DNA of 47,174 nt. Origin: Bacteroidota bacterium. Its GTDB lineage: Bacteria > Bacteroidota > Bacteroidia > Bacteroidales > B18-G4. The notes beneath the pieces are model-generated. The model saw nothing but the letters and a program-made list of their open reading frames with translations, was not told the origin of the DNA and searched no databases. Shown in pieces: positions 1 through 10,486 of this stretch (positions within the stretch are counted from its first letter, which is position 1; each line of letters opens with the position of its first letter). The stretch spans positions 1 to 47,174 of the forward strand of contig JABMQZ010000125.1 in NCBI GenBank assembly GCA_013202965.1. The letters run 5' to 3'. Position numbers and translations under genes: made by a program.

Positions 1-12
1 CTTATTAGGAAA

Positions 13-32
13 CCTCGCGGCAAGCCACGAGG
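13..32. repeat. REP-like hairpin CCTCGCGGCAAGCCACGAGG
   Basis: Imperfect palindrome (CCTCG..GGC-AA-GCC..CGAGG); near-identical copy at 47095-47115 in the same orientation. Confidence 0.6.
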
Positions 33-34
33 AA

Positions 35-322
35 TTATTTGATTAAATGCCTTTGGTAAGTTTCAGGTAGTGAAATATTTGTTTTCCTGCCTGGAGATGT
101 CCCTCCCTTCTTATTTTCACTGGTATCAGTATGCAATTTCAACTTACTGTAATCAAGATACCAACTCTTCATCCTGATATGATTAAATATCCTGCGAATT
201 ACTCCCTTCCCATCCGCAATTATAAAGGCTTTTAATGATCTGTCCCATATGATGCCTTCAAGTTTCCGGAGGTGCTCAAGTATTTCCTTGCTTTCCGGAC
301 AAAAATTTCGTATCTTAGGCAA
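35..322 (-). pseudogene. N-terminal fragment of a Bacteroidetes tyrosine recombinase/integrase, truncated at a REP-like hairpin
   Basis: 95 aa; '..GVIRRIFNHIRMKSWYLDYSKLK..LPETYQRHLIK' resembles the N-terminal SAM-like region of Bacteroidetes phage-type integrases; ends in TAA directly beside the hairpin with no catalytic domain. Confidence 0.5.
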
Positions 323-483
323 AATCGGAATTTAAGGCAAGATCTGTCTTGTGGTTATTATATTCCGTATTGCCCAAATTTTTCCGGGGCAGTAGCCACA
401 GATATTCATTCTTAAGAGCTAATAAATCTACACCTGTGCTCATTTGGGTCTTGCCGGGCCAGGGTATATGATAGGAGAATTAT

Positions 484-816
484 ATGACTGAAGTAAAAAT
501 GATCTATCTGACCGGGAGGACAGGACAAAAATACCGTTTTTATACTTTCCCGGGACCGGAAGGATTGAAGGCAAAGGGAGGAGTATATGCCATAACACAG
601 CGCTCAATGCAAGATAAGGCATGGGAGCATAAAGTGATGAAGATCGATGAGACACCCGATATGTCTGCATTGAAAGCCATCATGCGCGCACCGGGTTATG
701 ATTGCCATAAGGGTGCAAATTGCCTTGCTGCCAGGCTTGAAAATGATCCCGTCAGGAGAAGGAAGATGACTGAGGACCTTTGGGGCAACTACTTCCCTTC
801 CATGCTAACTGCCTGA
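484..816 (+). CDS. hypothetical protein (110 aa)
   Basis: Complete ORF with RBS-like AGGAG upstream; no family recognised. Confidence 0.6.
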   Translation: MTEVKMIYLTGRTGQKYRFYTFPGPEGLKAKGGVYAITQRSMQDKAWEHKVMKIDETPDMSALKAIMRAPGYDCHKGANCLAARLENDPVRRRKMTEDLWGNYFPSMLTA

Positions 817-874
817 TCAGGCTTTGGGCGTAATTTTCGTATCTTTATCGCCTGAGTAAATCAAATCTATTTTC

Positions 875-2671
875 ATGACCCTTAGTAAAACAAGGAAGAA
901 ATGGCTGATCATCGGCGGTTCGGTGCTGCTTATCCTGATCATCCTTCTGATCATACTTAACAGCATTCTGAGTAATAAAGCTGATCATTTATTGAGAGAA
1001 AAGCTTTCTTCCATCGATACCAGCTCGTATAATATAGATTTCAGGAAAGTACGGATTAATGTGTTTACACGCTCGGTAAACATTTATGACATAAGTGTTA
1101 AACCTGCTGATTCTGCACTGGAAGAGCTCAGAAATAAGCAGCTGGCCATGCCGGTATTCGAGATCAAGGTGCCAAAGCTTAAGCTGTCCGGCCTAAGTAT
1201 AATGAAAGCCATAAAGGGGGAAGGTATTGATATAGGAAAAATTATTTTAATGGATCCCGATATCAAAATTTACAGTGGGCATGGCTTGTTTCCCGAAAAA
1301 AACTCATCTTCCGGAAATAAAAGCATTTTTTCATCTGACACCATTGTTGGATCACCGGTGAAAGAAGCCAGACTGGGCTCATTTGAGATCAGGGATGCCC
1401 ATATAGAAGCAATCGACCTGAGCAATGATAAAACGGTCATGGAAACCAGGGAACTCAATATTCTCGTGGATGATCTGTGGCTTCATTACCCTGAAGGTGA
1501 TACACTTTCACAGCTACTTGATATCAGTGATTTCAGTATCTCTTTGCAATCACATCAGATGGAACTGCCGGGCAATTTCTACAGTCTTCAAACCGGCCCA
1601 CTGGAAATATCATATAAGGATAAAGAGATCCGGCTTGATTCCGTGCAACTTATTCCTGCTTATTCAGAACAGCAATTCGGCAGGATGGCAGGTAAGCAGA
1701 CAGACCGCTTTGACCTGAAGACCGGACAGATCCTTGTTTCAGGCATCGAATTTGACAGCCTGATAAATAAAAAGCTGATCATAGAAAATATCGATATTAG
1801 CAGGCTGCATGCTGATATCTACCGTGACAAAGGAATCCCCCGGGACATGAAACATTTCCCGAAATTATTTCAAACTGCTGTTGCCGACATTCCCATCTAT
1901 GTAAAAATTGGGAAGATCATTTTAAGTGAAGGCTATGCACGTTACGAGGAAATGCCGGAGAGCGGTACAGTCCCCGGGAGGATCATGTTTGATCAACTGG
2001 AACTCACGATAGAAGGAGTGAGCAATGATGCTACAATGATCAGTGAAGGACTTGCAATGAAGGTTGATGGCAAAGGATTACTGATGGGAAAGACCAGGGC
2101 AAAGCTTCAGCTGCATATGCCGGTTGGTGACCCGATGGAGCGTTTTACTTTTTATGGCTCGACCGAAACTTTTGCAGTGAAGGACATCAATCCCATGGTA
2201 GAGCCATTGGCTCATTTCAGGGCAATCGGAGGAACTGTAAACAGCGTCAGTTATTATGCCATGGCATACCATGACACGGCCATTGGAAGAATTGAATTTC
2301 TATACAATGAGCTGGAGATTTCAGTGTTAAAAAAACAAAAGGAAGCAAAAGGAGAGATTGGGCAAAATCGTTTTCTTTCTTTCCTGGCAGGATCAGTGAT
2401 CCACAAAGCCAATCCAATGGAGAATAAACCGGTCAGAATATCCAAAATGTTTTTTGTCCGTGACCTGAACAAGGGATTCTTTAATTATATATGGAAAACT
2501 ATTCAGAATGGGCTGACAAATACTGTCACCCCGGGCAAAAAGAACCTCGCCACAGATATGAGCTGGCCGGAATTTTTAAATGACTGTCAGAATGTTTTAC
2601 TTGATGACTGGAAGCAAATGCATCAGGGGAAAACCGAGACCAAAAAAAATAAGCGGAGAAAAAACAAATAG
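875..2671 (+). CDS. hypothetical single-pass membrane protein, AsmA/DUF748-like
   Basis: N-terminal TM 'WLIIGGSVLLILIILLIILNSIL' then a long beta-rich region with 'IDISRL', 'VRINVFTRSVNIYDISV' style repeats. Confidence 0.6.
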   Translation: MTLSKTRKKWLIIGGSVLLILIILLIILNSILSNKADHLLREKLSSIDTSSYNIDFRKVRINVFTRSVNIYDISVKPADSALEELRNKQLAMPVFEIKVPKLKLSGLSIMKAIKGEGIDIGKIILMDPDIKIYSGHGLFPEKNSSSGNKSIFSSDTIVGSPVKEARLGSFEIRDAHIEAIDLSNDKTVMETRELNILVDDLWLHYPEGDTLSQLLDISDFSISLQSHQMELPGNFYSLQTGPLEISYKDKEIRLDSVQLIPAYSEQQFGRMAGKQTDRFDLKTGQILVSGIEFDSLINKKLIIENIDISRLHADIYRDKGIPRDMKHFPKLFQTAVADIPIYVKIGKIILSEGYARYEEMPESGTVPGRIMFDQLELTIEGVSNDATMISEGLAMKVDGKGLLMGKTRAKLQLHMPVGDPMERFTFYGSTETFAVKDINPMVEPLAHFRAIGGTVNSVSYYAMAYHDTAIGRIEFLYNELEISVLKKQKEAKGEIGQNRFLSFLAGSVIHKANPMENKPVRISKMFFVRDLNKGFFNYIWKTIQNGLTNTVTPGKKNLATDMSWPEFLNDCQNVLLDDWKQMHQGKTETKKNKRRKNK

Positions 2672-2687
2672 CGCGATCATTTTCTCC

Positions 2688-3323
2688 TTAATTCTCAGCA
2701 CTTATCATCTTCTCAGAGAAAAGTTTCTTAACGATCCTCTTCCCTAAAGTTTTCGTAACCTTATCAGGATTAAGCGGATCAAGACTTTTGCTTTGTCCTC
2801 CCCAGATGATCATATCCCCTTTGTTCTGATATAGATTAACATCAATGCGAAATGTTTTTCCGGGCCGCCTGTAATAATTTGGATCTATGATAATAGGCAG
2901 GTCGTGGTAATAATAAAATGAATAATATTCGTAATAATTATACGCATATGGCGGAAGCACCTCGGGAGCCATCACGTACATATCCGTACTTTCAGCATCT
3001 ACCATTTTCAAGATCAGCATGCCATCCACACCTGCACTATCAAGTTTTCTCTCAATGGTGCTATAAAAAAACATTGAATCATAGATTAAAAGCCCCTGGC
3101 CACTGACAGCGGAAATCCCCCTGTCGCGCATTGCTGTGAGCATGTCTTCCTCAAGTGATTGCCTCAGCTGCCTGTCTTTAAATTGTACGATGACCAGCAA
3201 TTTTTGCATGGGGTCTTTCAGAAAGCGTGTATCCTTCCAAATAGTTTTTACCTGGGCCATACCGGGTAAACTCAGCAGTACAATGAGCAGGCCAAGGATG
3301 AATGAAGTTTTTTTCATGTTCAA
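2688..3323 (-). CDS. secreted protein, DUF4136-like
   Basis: Signal peptide MKKTSFILGLLIVLLSLPGMAQ; 211 aa; Tyr-rich middle (PPYAYNYYEYYSFYYYHDLP). Confidence 0.5.
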   Translation of the reverse strand: MNMKKTSFILGLLIVLLSLPGMAQVKTIWKDTRFLKDPMQKLLVIVQFKDRQLRQSLEEDMLTAMRDRGISAVSGQGLLIYDSMFFYSTIERKLDSAGVDGMLILKMVDAESTDMYVMAPEVLPPYAYNYYEYYSFYYYHDLPIIIDPNYYRRPGKTFRIDVNLYQNKGDMIIWGGQSKSLDPLNPDKVTKTLGKRIVKKLFSEKMISAEN

Positions 3324-3334
3324 TATTTTATTTC

Positions 3335-6058
3335 TTACCTGAAATAATAATTATAGATCGTATTTCCTGATCCAACGATCATATTCAGTTGTCCGTCACG
3401 GTTCAGGCTGCCTATCAATATCCTGGTTTTTCCAATATGGTCGGGGGTACTGAGTAGATTTCCTGCACGGTCAAAAAGGTAAATTTTCCGGCTTTCCCCT
3501 GACACCACCCCTATCAGTTTCTCACTCAATGATACGGGAATGATCACCGGTGAAGAATTGATCTCATTTTCAAATTCCCATGAAAACATGACATTTTTAA
3601 AGCGGTCGAACACGCTCAGCTTGTTACCGTCAAGGAAAATAAAATCCTTTCCACCCTTATTATTGAAATCCTCATACAGGAAATAATGCGCCTTGCTGAA
3701 ATTCCCAAAATCAGTCTGCTCAATCTTTCCGTTTGAATGAATATAGGTCAGTTTTCCATTTTCGTCAGTGCTCAGAATGATACCTTTGCTGTTGGTTTCG
3801 TTCACATAGAACCTGGAATTTACCCCATTGACAATATTTTTTTTCAGATTGATCCTTGATCGACCACGCCGGTCAGTGATCTTTACATTTCCTTCTGCAT
3901 CTGCAATGATGATGTAATCCCTGGCTCCTTCCCTCAGGTGCTGGACAGGATTGGTAATTGCCCCTTTCGAGAGTGGATTTTTCCATCCTTCAATTCTCTT
4001 GCCCTTGATATCGAAATTGTACACCCTGTTATCCTCCAGGGCAATCAGGATGCGATAATCTTTATTATTGTCATAATCAAAAACAGCCAGCCCATTGGTC
4101 GCCTTCTTCTTCAGTTCTACCGGATATCCTTCCACATCCCTTCCGAAGAGATCGATAAGGTATACGCGGTTTTCCGTATTGAACAGGTACTGGATTTTCC
4201 CATTCCGGTAATAATCCACCGTATGTACGTCACTGATGACCTTTTCGCCAAGATTCAGCTTCCAGTCGATGTTGCCGTCATGATCAATGAGATACATATT
4301 GTTGAGTGTATCGAAAGCCACGATCTTCAGCCTGTTTGTCCGGTGGTCTTTTACAAAATAGGGTTGCCCGTGCACAGGGGCATCAAGATATGCTTTCCAG
4401 ATGGCAAGGTCTTCCTTTATGTAAGCGGGATTATGTTTGACGTAAATACTCGTAAAATACATATTATTCAGTGCCTTGAACTGAACGGCCAGAGCTTCGA
4501 AATTCTTTATCAGGCCGGGATTATTTTCGATAAAGGCGGCCAAAGGAATTGCCAGGATGTCCTTGAGTAAAGGCGTTGAATTTCTGATGTTAAAATAAAA
4601 GAAAATATTGGAACGGTCGGAGATATTATCAGTGAATTCCTTGAAGTTCTCGTTTTGTTCAAGCGTTTTTCCCGATAAAAGGATATTGATAAGGTTTTCA
4701 AGGCTTTGGCTGGAATTTGCAAAGACAATATAATCTTCGATCTGTGTATAATAATTTTCTTTGATTTCGGAAAATATCCGGCCATAGATCACAGGGAGCA
4801 GTTCAGGAATGGCAATCCTTCTAATGATATAATCCCTGTACTCAGAAGTGTATTGGCTTGAGGATAATTCCTTCAGCTTCCGTGCTGCCAATTCAATATC
4901 CTGTGCATGTATGGCCAGGAAAGTATTGGACTTCTGGTCCTGCAAATGCGGATTGATCAAGGCCAGGGCCATTTCGTTTCCAATCCATGCAGTCATATAT
5001 TCTTCGAGCCTGTCACCGTAGCGGCTCTTCATTTTACTCAGTTTACTTTCCCGGCCGGGGAAAATTCCATCATGCTGAAGGTATTCGGCATTTTTATGAT
5101 ACAGGCTTTCAAAATCGCTGAAACCAAAACTCAGAAGAAGAGAGGTATTATAAGGCAGGATGCGTGTAACTTCGATCTTTTGGGCTTGCTGCCGCCGGAA
5201 GATGCTCAGGAACTGGTTCATGGAGTCAATGGCCTCCGTATACCCATTCATGAGGAGTTCGTCCTTTTTAATGATAAGGTCTATTTCAGACCATGAGCCA
5301 AAAGCAGGTAAAATCTTTCTTTCCTTATAATAGGAGGAAGCGAAAATGTTACGTGCAATAGCAGGTATACGTCCAAAATTGACATAGATATTCGCATCTA
5401 CATTTTGTCCCGAGGTAAGGGCGACTTTTTGAAAGAGATGATCAAAAGGAAGTGATGATCTTGTATCGATACGCAAGGCACAATCCTCCAGTATAGCAGC
5501 TGTATTGCCTATCATGCACAGACCATAATCTATGCAATAATAGCAGGCGGTATCCCCAGCATCTGACAATAAATAGCCATCGATATCACGAAACGACATC
5601 TCTGTTTTCTGAAGTGCTCCTCCGTGCAATTTCCCGATTAGCAGATCAAGCTCATGCTCTGATGCAGCATAGGGCCATCGAAATAATATGCAATAAGCCA
5701 TCTGCCCGCCGTCTTCCAGTAATGCAAGGTAAATGTTTCCTTTTTCCAGTAATTCCATGTATCCCATTTCGGATAAAATGGAATCTGCACCCTGCAGGGC
5801 ATTCAGCAGGTTTCCAGCAGTTTCAGTCTTAAGGATATCAGCCCAGATATCATTTTTACCCGATAGTTCGCGTATGAGTGTCCCCGGCTCATTGATTTTG
5901 ATAAAAATCCCGGTGTTTTCAGGGATGGCATCCTCGGGGCTGAAAGGTGAACGGCCATACTTGTCATACAGGTACCAGGCACCGGCCAAAACCAGCACAG
6001 CAAGAATGATCAGCAATCCGTAATTAAATATCCTGAAATGTCGGGCCATGGTGAACAA
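3335..6058 (-). CDS. large membrane-anchored protein, DUF3352-like N-terminal part with PQQ/beta-propeller-like C-terminal part
   Basis: 907 aa; N-terminal TM; C-terminal blades such as 'NNMYLIDHDGNIDWKLNLGEKV', 'RKIYLFDRAGNLLSTPDHIGK'. Confidence 0.6.
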   Translation of the reverse strand: MFTMARHFRIFNYGLLIILAVLVLAGAWYLYDKYGRSPFSPEDAIPENTGIFIKINEPGTLIRELSGKNDIWADILKTETAGNLLNALQGADSILSEMGYMELLEKGNIYLALLEDGGQMAYCILFRWPYAASEHELDLLIGKLHGGALQKTEMSFRDIDGYLLSDAGDTACYYCIDYGLCMIGNTAAILEDCALRIDTRSSLPFDHLFQKVALTSGQNVDANIYVNFGRIPAIARNIFASSYYKERKILPAFGSWSEIDLIIKKDELLMNGYTEAIDSMNQFLSIFRRQQAQKIEVTRILPYNTSLLLSFGFSDFESLYHKNAEYLQHDGIFPGRESKLSKMKSRYGDRLEEYMTAWIGNEMALALINPHLQDQKSNTFLAIHAQDIELAARKLKELSSSQYTSEYRDYIIRRIAIPELLPVIYGRIFSEIKENYYTQIEDYIVFANSSQSLENLINILLSGKTLEQNENFKEFTDNISDRSNIFFYFNIRNSTPLLKDILAIPLAAFIENNPGLIKNFEALAVQFKALNNMYFTSIYVKHNPAYIKEDLAIWKAYLDAPVHGQPYFVKDHRTNRLKIVAFDTLNNMYLIDHDGNIDWKLNLGEKVISDVHTVDYYRNGKIQYLFNTENRVYLIDLFGRDVEGYPVELKKKATNGLAVFDYDNNKDYRILIALEDNRVYNFDIKGKRIEGWKNPLSKGAITNPVQHLREGARDYIIIADAEGNVKITDRRGRSRINLKKNIVNGVNSRFYVNETNSKGIILSTDENGKLTYIHSNGKIEQTDFGNFSKAHYFLYEDFNNKGGKDFIFLDGNKLSVFDRFKNVMFSWEFENEINSSPVIIPVSLSEKLIGVVSGESRKIYLFDRAGNLLSTPDHIGKTRILIGSLNRDGQLNMIVGSGNTIYNYYFR

Positions 6059-6139
6059 TGTTATTATCTCAAAAGTATAACAAAAAAAAGGCGTGAATAT
6101 TGAGGAGGGATGAATAAAACTAACAGAAAGATGTTAATT

Positions 6140-6304
6140 AATCAGTAGTTAGTAGTCAGTAGTCAGAATAGTGTTGGGTGTAGAAACTTCTTCTATCATC
6201 TATCCCGATCTCTTTCCCCTTCGCCTTCTGCAATCTTGAAAATTCAAAACTCTTAACTCTTTACTTCAATTCTTCACTTGGAACTCGGAACTCGGAACTT
6301 AGAA
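6140..6304. repeat. degenerate heptamer-periodic repeat array
   Basis: AATCAGT AGTTAGT AGTCAGT AGTCAGA at 6140-6167; TTGAAAA TTCAAAA CTCTTAA CTCTTTA CTTCAAT (TCTTCA) CTTGGAA CTCGGAA CTCGGAA CTTAGAA at 6236-6304. Confidence 0.85.
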
Positions 6305-6311
6305 TTGATCT

Positions 6312-6908
6312 TTAAAGAACAATTCTAAGCTGTTCGTTCATATTGAAGCTTTTCCGGTGGTAGGGTGTAATACCGTATTGGTTTATTGCGTCCTTATGCT
6401 CACGTGTGGGATAGCCTTTATTGTTCGCCCACATATATTGCGGGTATTCATGATGGATCAATTCCATATATTCATCGCGCTGCGTTTTTGCAAGTACTGA
6501 GGCTGCAGCAATAGACAGGTATATTCCATCTCCCCTGATGATACAATGATGCGGAATATCCTTATAGGGGGTAAATCTGTTTCCGTCGACCAGCAGGAGC
6601 TCAGGAGGTGTGCTGAGTTTACTAATGGCGCGGTGCATGGCCAGGAATGAGGCATTCAGTATATTGATCTCATCGATTTCCAGATTATCAACCATTGCAA
6701 CAGCCCAGGCAATCGCTTCTCTTTCGATAATCACCCTCAATTTATTTCGCTGCTGTTCGCTAAGTTGCTTTGAGTCGTTGAGCATTTCATTCTTAAAGCC
6801 TTCAGGGAGGATGACGGCAGCAGCACAGACAGGCCCGGCAAAACATCCCCGCCCAGCCTCATCCAGACCGGCTTCCAGCAGCCCTTTTGTATGAAATCTT
6901 TCTAGCAT
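6312..6908 (-). CDS. rnhB: ribonuclease HII
   Basis: 'LEAGLDEAGRGCFAGPVCAAAVILP' and 'LLVDGNR' motifs; 198 aa. Confidence 0.95.
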   Translation of the reverse strand: MLERFHTKGLLEAGLDEAGRGCFAGPVCAAAVILPEGFKNEMLNDSKQLSEQQRNKLRVIIEREAIAWAVAMVDNLEIDEINILNASFLAMHRAISKLSTPPELLLVDGNRFTPYKDIPHHCIIRGDGIYLSIAAASVLAKTQRDEYMELIHHEYPQYMWANNKGYPTREHKDAINQYGITPYHRKSFNMNEQLRIVL

Positions 6909-7894
6909 ACGGGAGAAAAGATATTATTGATCACTGTGGTCAGCAACAGCAATAAAAAGCAAATTTCTATTAATAACGACACCTTTCTGCGGTTAGCCAG
7001 GTATACTGAGATGATCATACTCGCCGGCACGGCAGCCAGCAAGGCAGTGTTGAGAAAATGCTCGCCCTCATATATAAGGGTGGAAAAAGAAAAGATGAAA
7101 AACCATGTGATAAGCAGGATCCTTTTCCTAAAACTGATATTCCATTCATTCAGATGAGATGCCAAATAAAATGATGCTGCCAGAAAAAGCAGTGCAGCCC
7201 ATCCCCACACCATATACTGCATATAATACGCCTTGATGTCAATGCCCGGAATGTTAGAAAACCAGTTTTCATAAGTACAATATTGCCCGGAAAGACTATC
7301 TGTCATAAAATAGGCCAGAAACAGGTACAGATAGACAGTAAAGATCCCTGAGAGGGAGACAAGAAATACCCGTATTGAAAAAGTACCGAATATGATAAAT
7401 GAAAGAAAAATGACAAGGAATATAAAAACCACAGGAAAATGAAACAGGGAAGCCATGGCAAGCAGGACTGCTGCGCTAAAAACATCTTTTGTCGGGTCTG
7501 CCTTGCCATAGGTGTTCAGTATCCTGTCAATGGCAAGGATGATAAATAATCCGGCACAAAGAACAGGGTTAAGCCCAAGCATAAGTGGCGATTGACTCAT
7601 CATGACAATAAATACGATGGCCGGAACCAGTGTATTTTTGGGTACAATTTCATGCCTGATGAGGATAAAGTTCAATATAAACGCTTCTGCAATAAGCAGG
7701 AACAGACCTGATATTGAAAATACCAGCACTTCGTCCGGCAGGGATTGCAGGAGCAACAGAAAGAGAGGGGATTCCGGACCTGCATTAATTTCAAGACAGG
7801 GAGCTGTATATGCGCAGATCCATAAAGATGCCGCAATGACAATCAAAAAAAGATATTGAAGATAGAAACTTGATTTAAAGAATCTGATCAGCAT
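6902..7894 (-). CDS. polytopic membrane protein, DUF6427-like
   Basis: 330 aa, about 10 hydrophobic segments; sits between rnhB and purD. Confidence 0.6.
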   Translation of the reverse strand: MLIRFFKSSFYLQYLFLIVIAASLWICAYTAPCLEINAGPESPLFLLLLQSLPDEVLVFSISGLFLLIAEAFILNFILIRHEIVPKNTLVPAIVFIVMMSQSPLMLGLNPVLCAGLFIILAIDRILNTYGKADPTKDVFSAAVLLAMASLFHFPVVFIFLVIFLSFIIFGTFSIRVFLVSLSGIFTVYLYLFLAYFMTDSLSGQYCTYENWFSNIPGIDIKAYYMQYMVWGWAALLFLAASFYLASHLNEWNISFRKRILLITWFFIFSFSTLIYEGEHFLNTALLAAVPASMIISVYLANRRKVSLLIEICFLLLLLTTVINNIFSPVC

Positions 7895-7895
7895 C

Positions 7896-9182
7896 TTACA
7901 AGGATTTCAGGTCAAAGCCAAGATCCTTCCGGAAATACTTTCCTTCAAAATCTATCACAGAGGCATTCACATATGATTGTCTGAGGGCTTCCTTCATATT
8001 TTCCCCAAAAGAGGTCACGGCTATGACGCGTCCCCCGCTGGTGGAAATTACACCCGTCTTTTCATCCCGGCTTGTTCCGGCATGAAAGATGATGCTGCCT
8101 TCAACATCATCTATTCCATGGATATCCTTTCCCTTTTCATATGCTCCGGGATAACCTCCAGACACCAGCATGATGGCCGTTGCGAAGCGTGGATCAGTGA
8201 GCAAATGCTCCTGAGCAAGGCTGCCATCTCCAACTGCAATGAAGTGCTGCAGCAGATCGGATTTTATCCTGGGAATAACAGATTCTGCCTCCGGGTCGCC
8301 CATCCTGACATTATATTCGATCACAAAAGGATCGCCCCCGACATTGATCAGTCCGAAAAATATGAATCCCTTATACTCGAGCCCTTCATCGATAAGGCCA
8401 CGCATTGTCGGAGCAATAATCTGATGCTCAACTTTCTGCATAAACTCAGGCCCGGCAAAAGGCACAGGAGAGATAGATCCCATTCCGCCGGTGTTCAGGC
8501 CGGTATCTCCCTCCCCGATTCGTTTGTAATCTTTAGCGGAGGGCAGTATCTTATAAGATTTACCATCGGTAAGCACAAAACATGAGATCTCAATCCCTTT
8601 TAAAAACTCTTCAATCACCACTTTGCGGCTGGCTTTGCCAAATTTGGCATCCCTGAGCATGGCGGTAAGTTCCTGCCCGGCTTCTTCAATAGTGCTGCAG
8701 ATCAGGACTCCTTTTCCTGCCGCCAGGCCATCGGCTTTCAACACATAAGGTGGCTTCATGCTTTTCAGAAATTCCAGGCCTTTCCCCAGCTCATCGGAAG
8801 TAAATGTAGCATAAGCTGCGGTAGGAATATCATACTTTTTCATGAACTCCTTGGCAAAATCTTTGCTTCCTTCCAACATGGCAGCCGCTTTTACAGGTCC
8901 GATCACCATAACTTTTGAAAGTTCGGGATCCGTTTTAAAAAAATCGTGAATTCCTTCTACCAGTGGCACTTCGGGGCCAACCACCAGCATACCGACATCT
9001 TCATTTAACACGAAAGCCTTCACTTCAGAATAATTTCCTGTATCAATATCTACATTCTTACCATGCAGTGATGTACCGGCATTGCCAGGTGCAATAAAAA
9101 GATGGCCAAGGCCTGCGCTTTGTGAAAGTTTCCATGCAAAGGCATGCTCACGGCCACCGGAGCCTAGAATTAGAACATTCAT
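7896..9182 (-). CDS. purD: phosphoribosylamine-glycine ligase
   Basis: '[22 protein letters not shown]', '[11 protein letters not shown]', '[10 protein letters not shown]'. Confidence 0.96.
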   Translation of the reverse strand: MNVLILGSGGREHAFAWKLSQSAGLGHLFIAPGNAGTSLHGKNVDIDTGNYSEVKAFVLNEDVGMLVVGPEVPLVEGIHDFFKTDPELSKVMVIGPVKAAAMLEGSKDFAKEFMKKYDIPTAAYATFTSDELGKGLEFLKSMKPPYVLKADGLAAGKGVLICSTIEEAGQELTAMLRDAKFGKASRKVVIEEFLKGIEISCFVLTDGKSYKILPSAKDYKRIGEGDTGLNTGGMGSISPVPFAGPEFMQKVEHQIIAPTMRGLIDEGLEYKGFIFFGLINVGGDPFVIEYNVRMGDPEAESVIPRIKSDLLQHFIAVGDGSLAQEHLLTDPRFATAIMLVSGGYPGAYEKGKDIHGIDDVEGSIIFHAGTSRDEKTGVISTSGGRVIAVTSFGENMKEALRQSYVNASVIDFEGKYFRKDLGFDLKSL

Positions 9183-9186
9183 AAAC

Positions 9187-10320
9187 TTATTTTTTATCGT
9201 TCAACACTTTTTCAACGACCTCCCAGAGCTGGTCCGCAGAATTTTGCCAGGTAAACATTTTTCGTCTTTCCCTCCCCTTTTCTATCATCCTTTTCCTGAG
9301 TTCAGGATCGAAAGCCACCTGTTCAAGGCCTTTTGCAATGGATTTCACCGAGAAAGGATCTACCAGTATTGCGGCATCGCCTGCCACCTCCGGCATGGCT
9401 GTTATATTGGACGTAATAACGGGGGTATCGCAGTAATAGGATTCAATGATAGGAATGCCGAAGCCTTCGAAATAGCTGACATATGTCATGGCCAGTGCAG
9501 CGGCCACAGCCCTGTGCAGGTCCTCTGCAGACATCCTTCCACTAAAGATCACCTCATGAGCATGCCGCATCCCTTCATAGGCCTGCCTGATATCTTTGGT
9601 CCAGTACTTTTTATTTCCCACGACGAGCAATTTGATGTCGGACCGGTGCTGCTCCTTGAAATAATCAAATGCCTTAAACAAGCGGGCAAGGTTCTTACGC
9701 GGATGCAAAGCTCCCACAAAAATAAAATACGGACAGCCATCACTCAGGGCATTTCTTGTTTCTTCCTTCGCAGCATCCCCTATCGGACAAAATCTTTCAT
9801 TGGCTCCATTATAAACCACGCTGATCTTCCCTGCCGGGATGTCGTAACGGTTCATAATATCCTTTTTTGAATAATCTGAAACGGTAACGATCTGCCGGGC
9901 TTTACGGGCATAGCGTGGAAAGAAATAACGGTAATATTTTCTTTCCAGAAAAGGAAGATCTTTCGGGTACTGCTCGAAATTCAGGTCATGAAATATGGGA
10001 ATGGATTCCACTTTGGTTTTCAATGACAGATAAGCATCAGGCGAGAGAAATAAATCGGCATTGATCTTTTTCAGCACCCTTGGCACCGACCACTCAAACC
10101 ACAGGTAATAAAGAAATGGGTGTCGTGCCTGTGGTTTTACCACGATAGGAGTTATGTTATCGGAAAAGATGAAACGTTCATCCCATTTGCGATCGAAAAT
10201 AAAAAAGAATTCATGCTCAGGGTGTGCAAGCGTAATCCTCTTAAGGGTTTCATAGGCAACCCATCCGATACCTTCTAATTTGTCGGGGAGGAGCAATCTG
10301 GTATTTACAGCTATCTTCAA
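9187..10320 (-). CDS. glycosyltransferase family 1/4 (GT-B)
   Basis: '[18 protein letters not shown]', '[41 protein letters not shown]'. Confidence 0.92.
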   Translation of the reverse strand: MKIAVNTRLLLPDKLEGIGWVAYETLKRITLAHPEHEFFFIFDRKWDERFIFSDNITPIVVKPQARHPFLYYLWFEWSVPRVLKKINADLFLSPDAYLSLKTKVESIPIFHDLNFEQYPKDLPFLERKYYRYFFPRYARKARQIVTVSDYSKKDIMNRYDIPAGKISVVYNGANERFCPIGDAAKEETRNALSDGCPYFIFVGALHPRKNLARLFKAFDYFKEQHRSDIKLLVVGNKKYWTKDIRQAYEGMRHAHEVIFSGRMSAEDLHRAVAAALAMTYVSYFEGFGIPIIESYYCDTPVITSNITAMPEVAGDAAILVDPFSVKSIAKGLEQVAFDPELRKRMIEKGRERRKMFTWQNSADQLWEVVEKVLNDKK

Positions 10321-10486
10321 TAATATAGTTTTAATGAGTCCGTTCTATCTGCTGTCAAATGAAGCATAAATTATTACAAAATTACGATGCTGGTATTTTT
10401 ATGATAATTTTGTACAAATTTAAAGTTTTTTCGATTAGGCTGTGTGACAATTGTAATTACATTTGAATGCCTATTAAGCAGGAGAG

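Noticed and set aside
440-670. 76-aa minus-strand ORF opposite the 110-aa gene
   Set aside because: Overlaps a better-supported plus-strand ORF with RBS; no motif.
3938-4570. 210-aa plus-strand ORF inside the 907-aa gene
   Set aside because: Antisense shadow ORF with no recognisable domain or RBS context.
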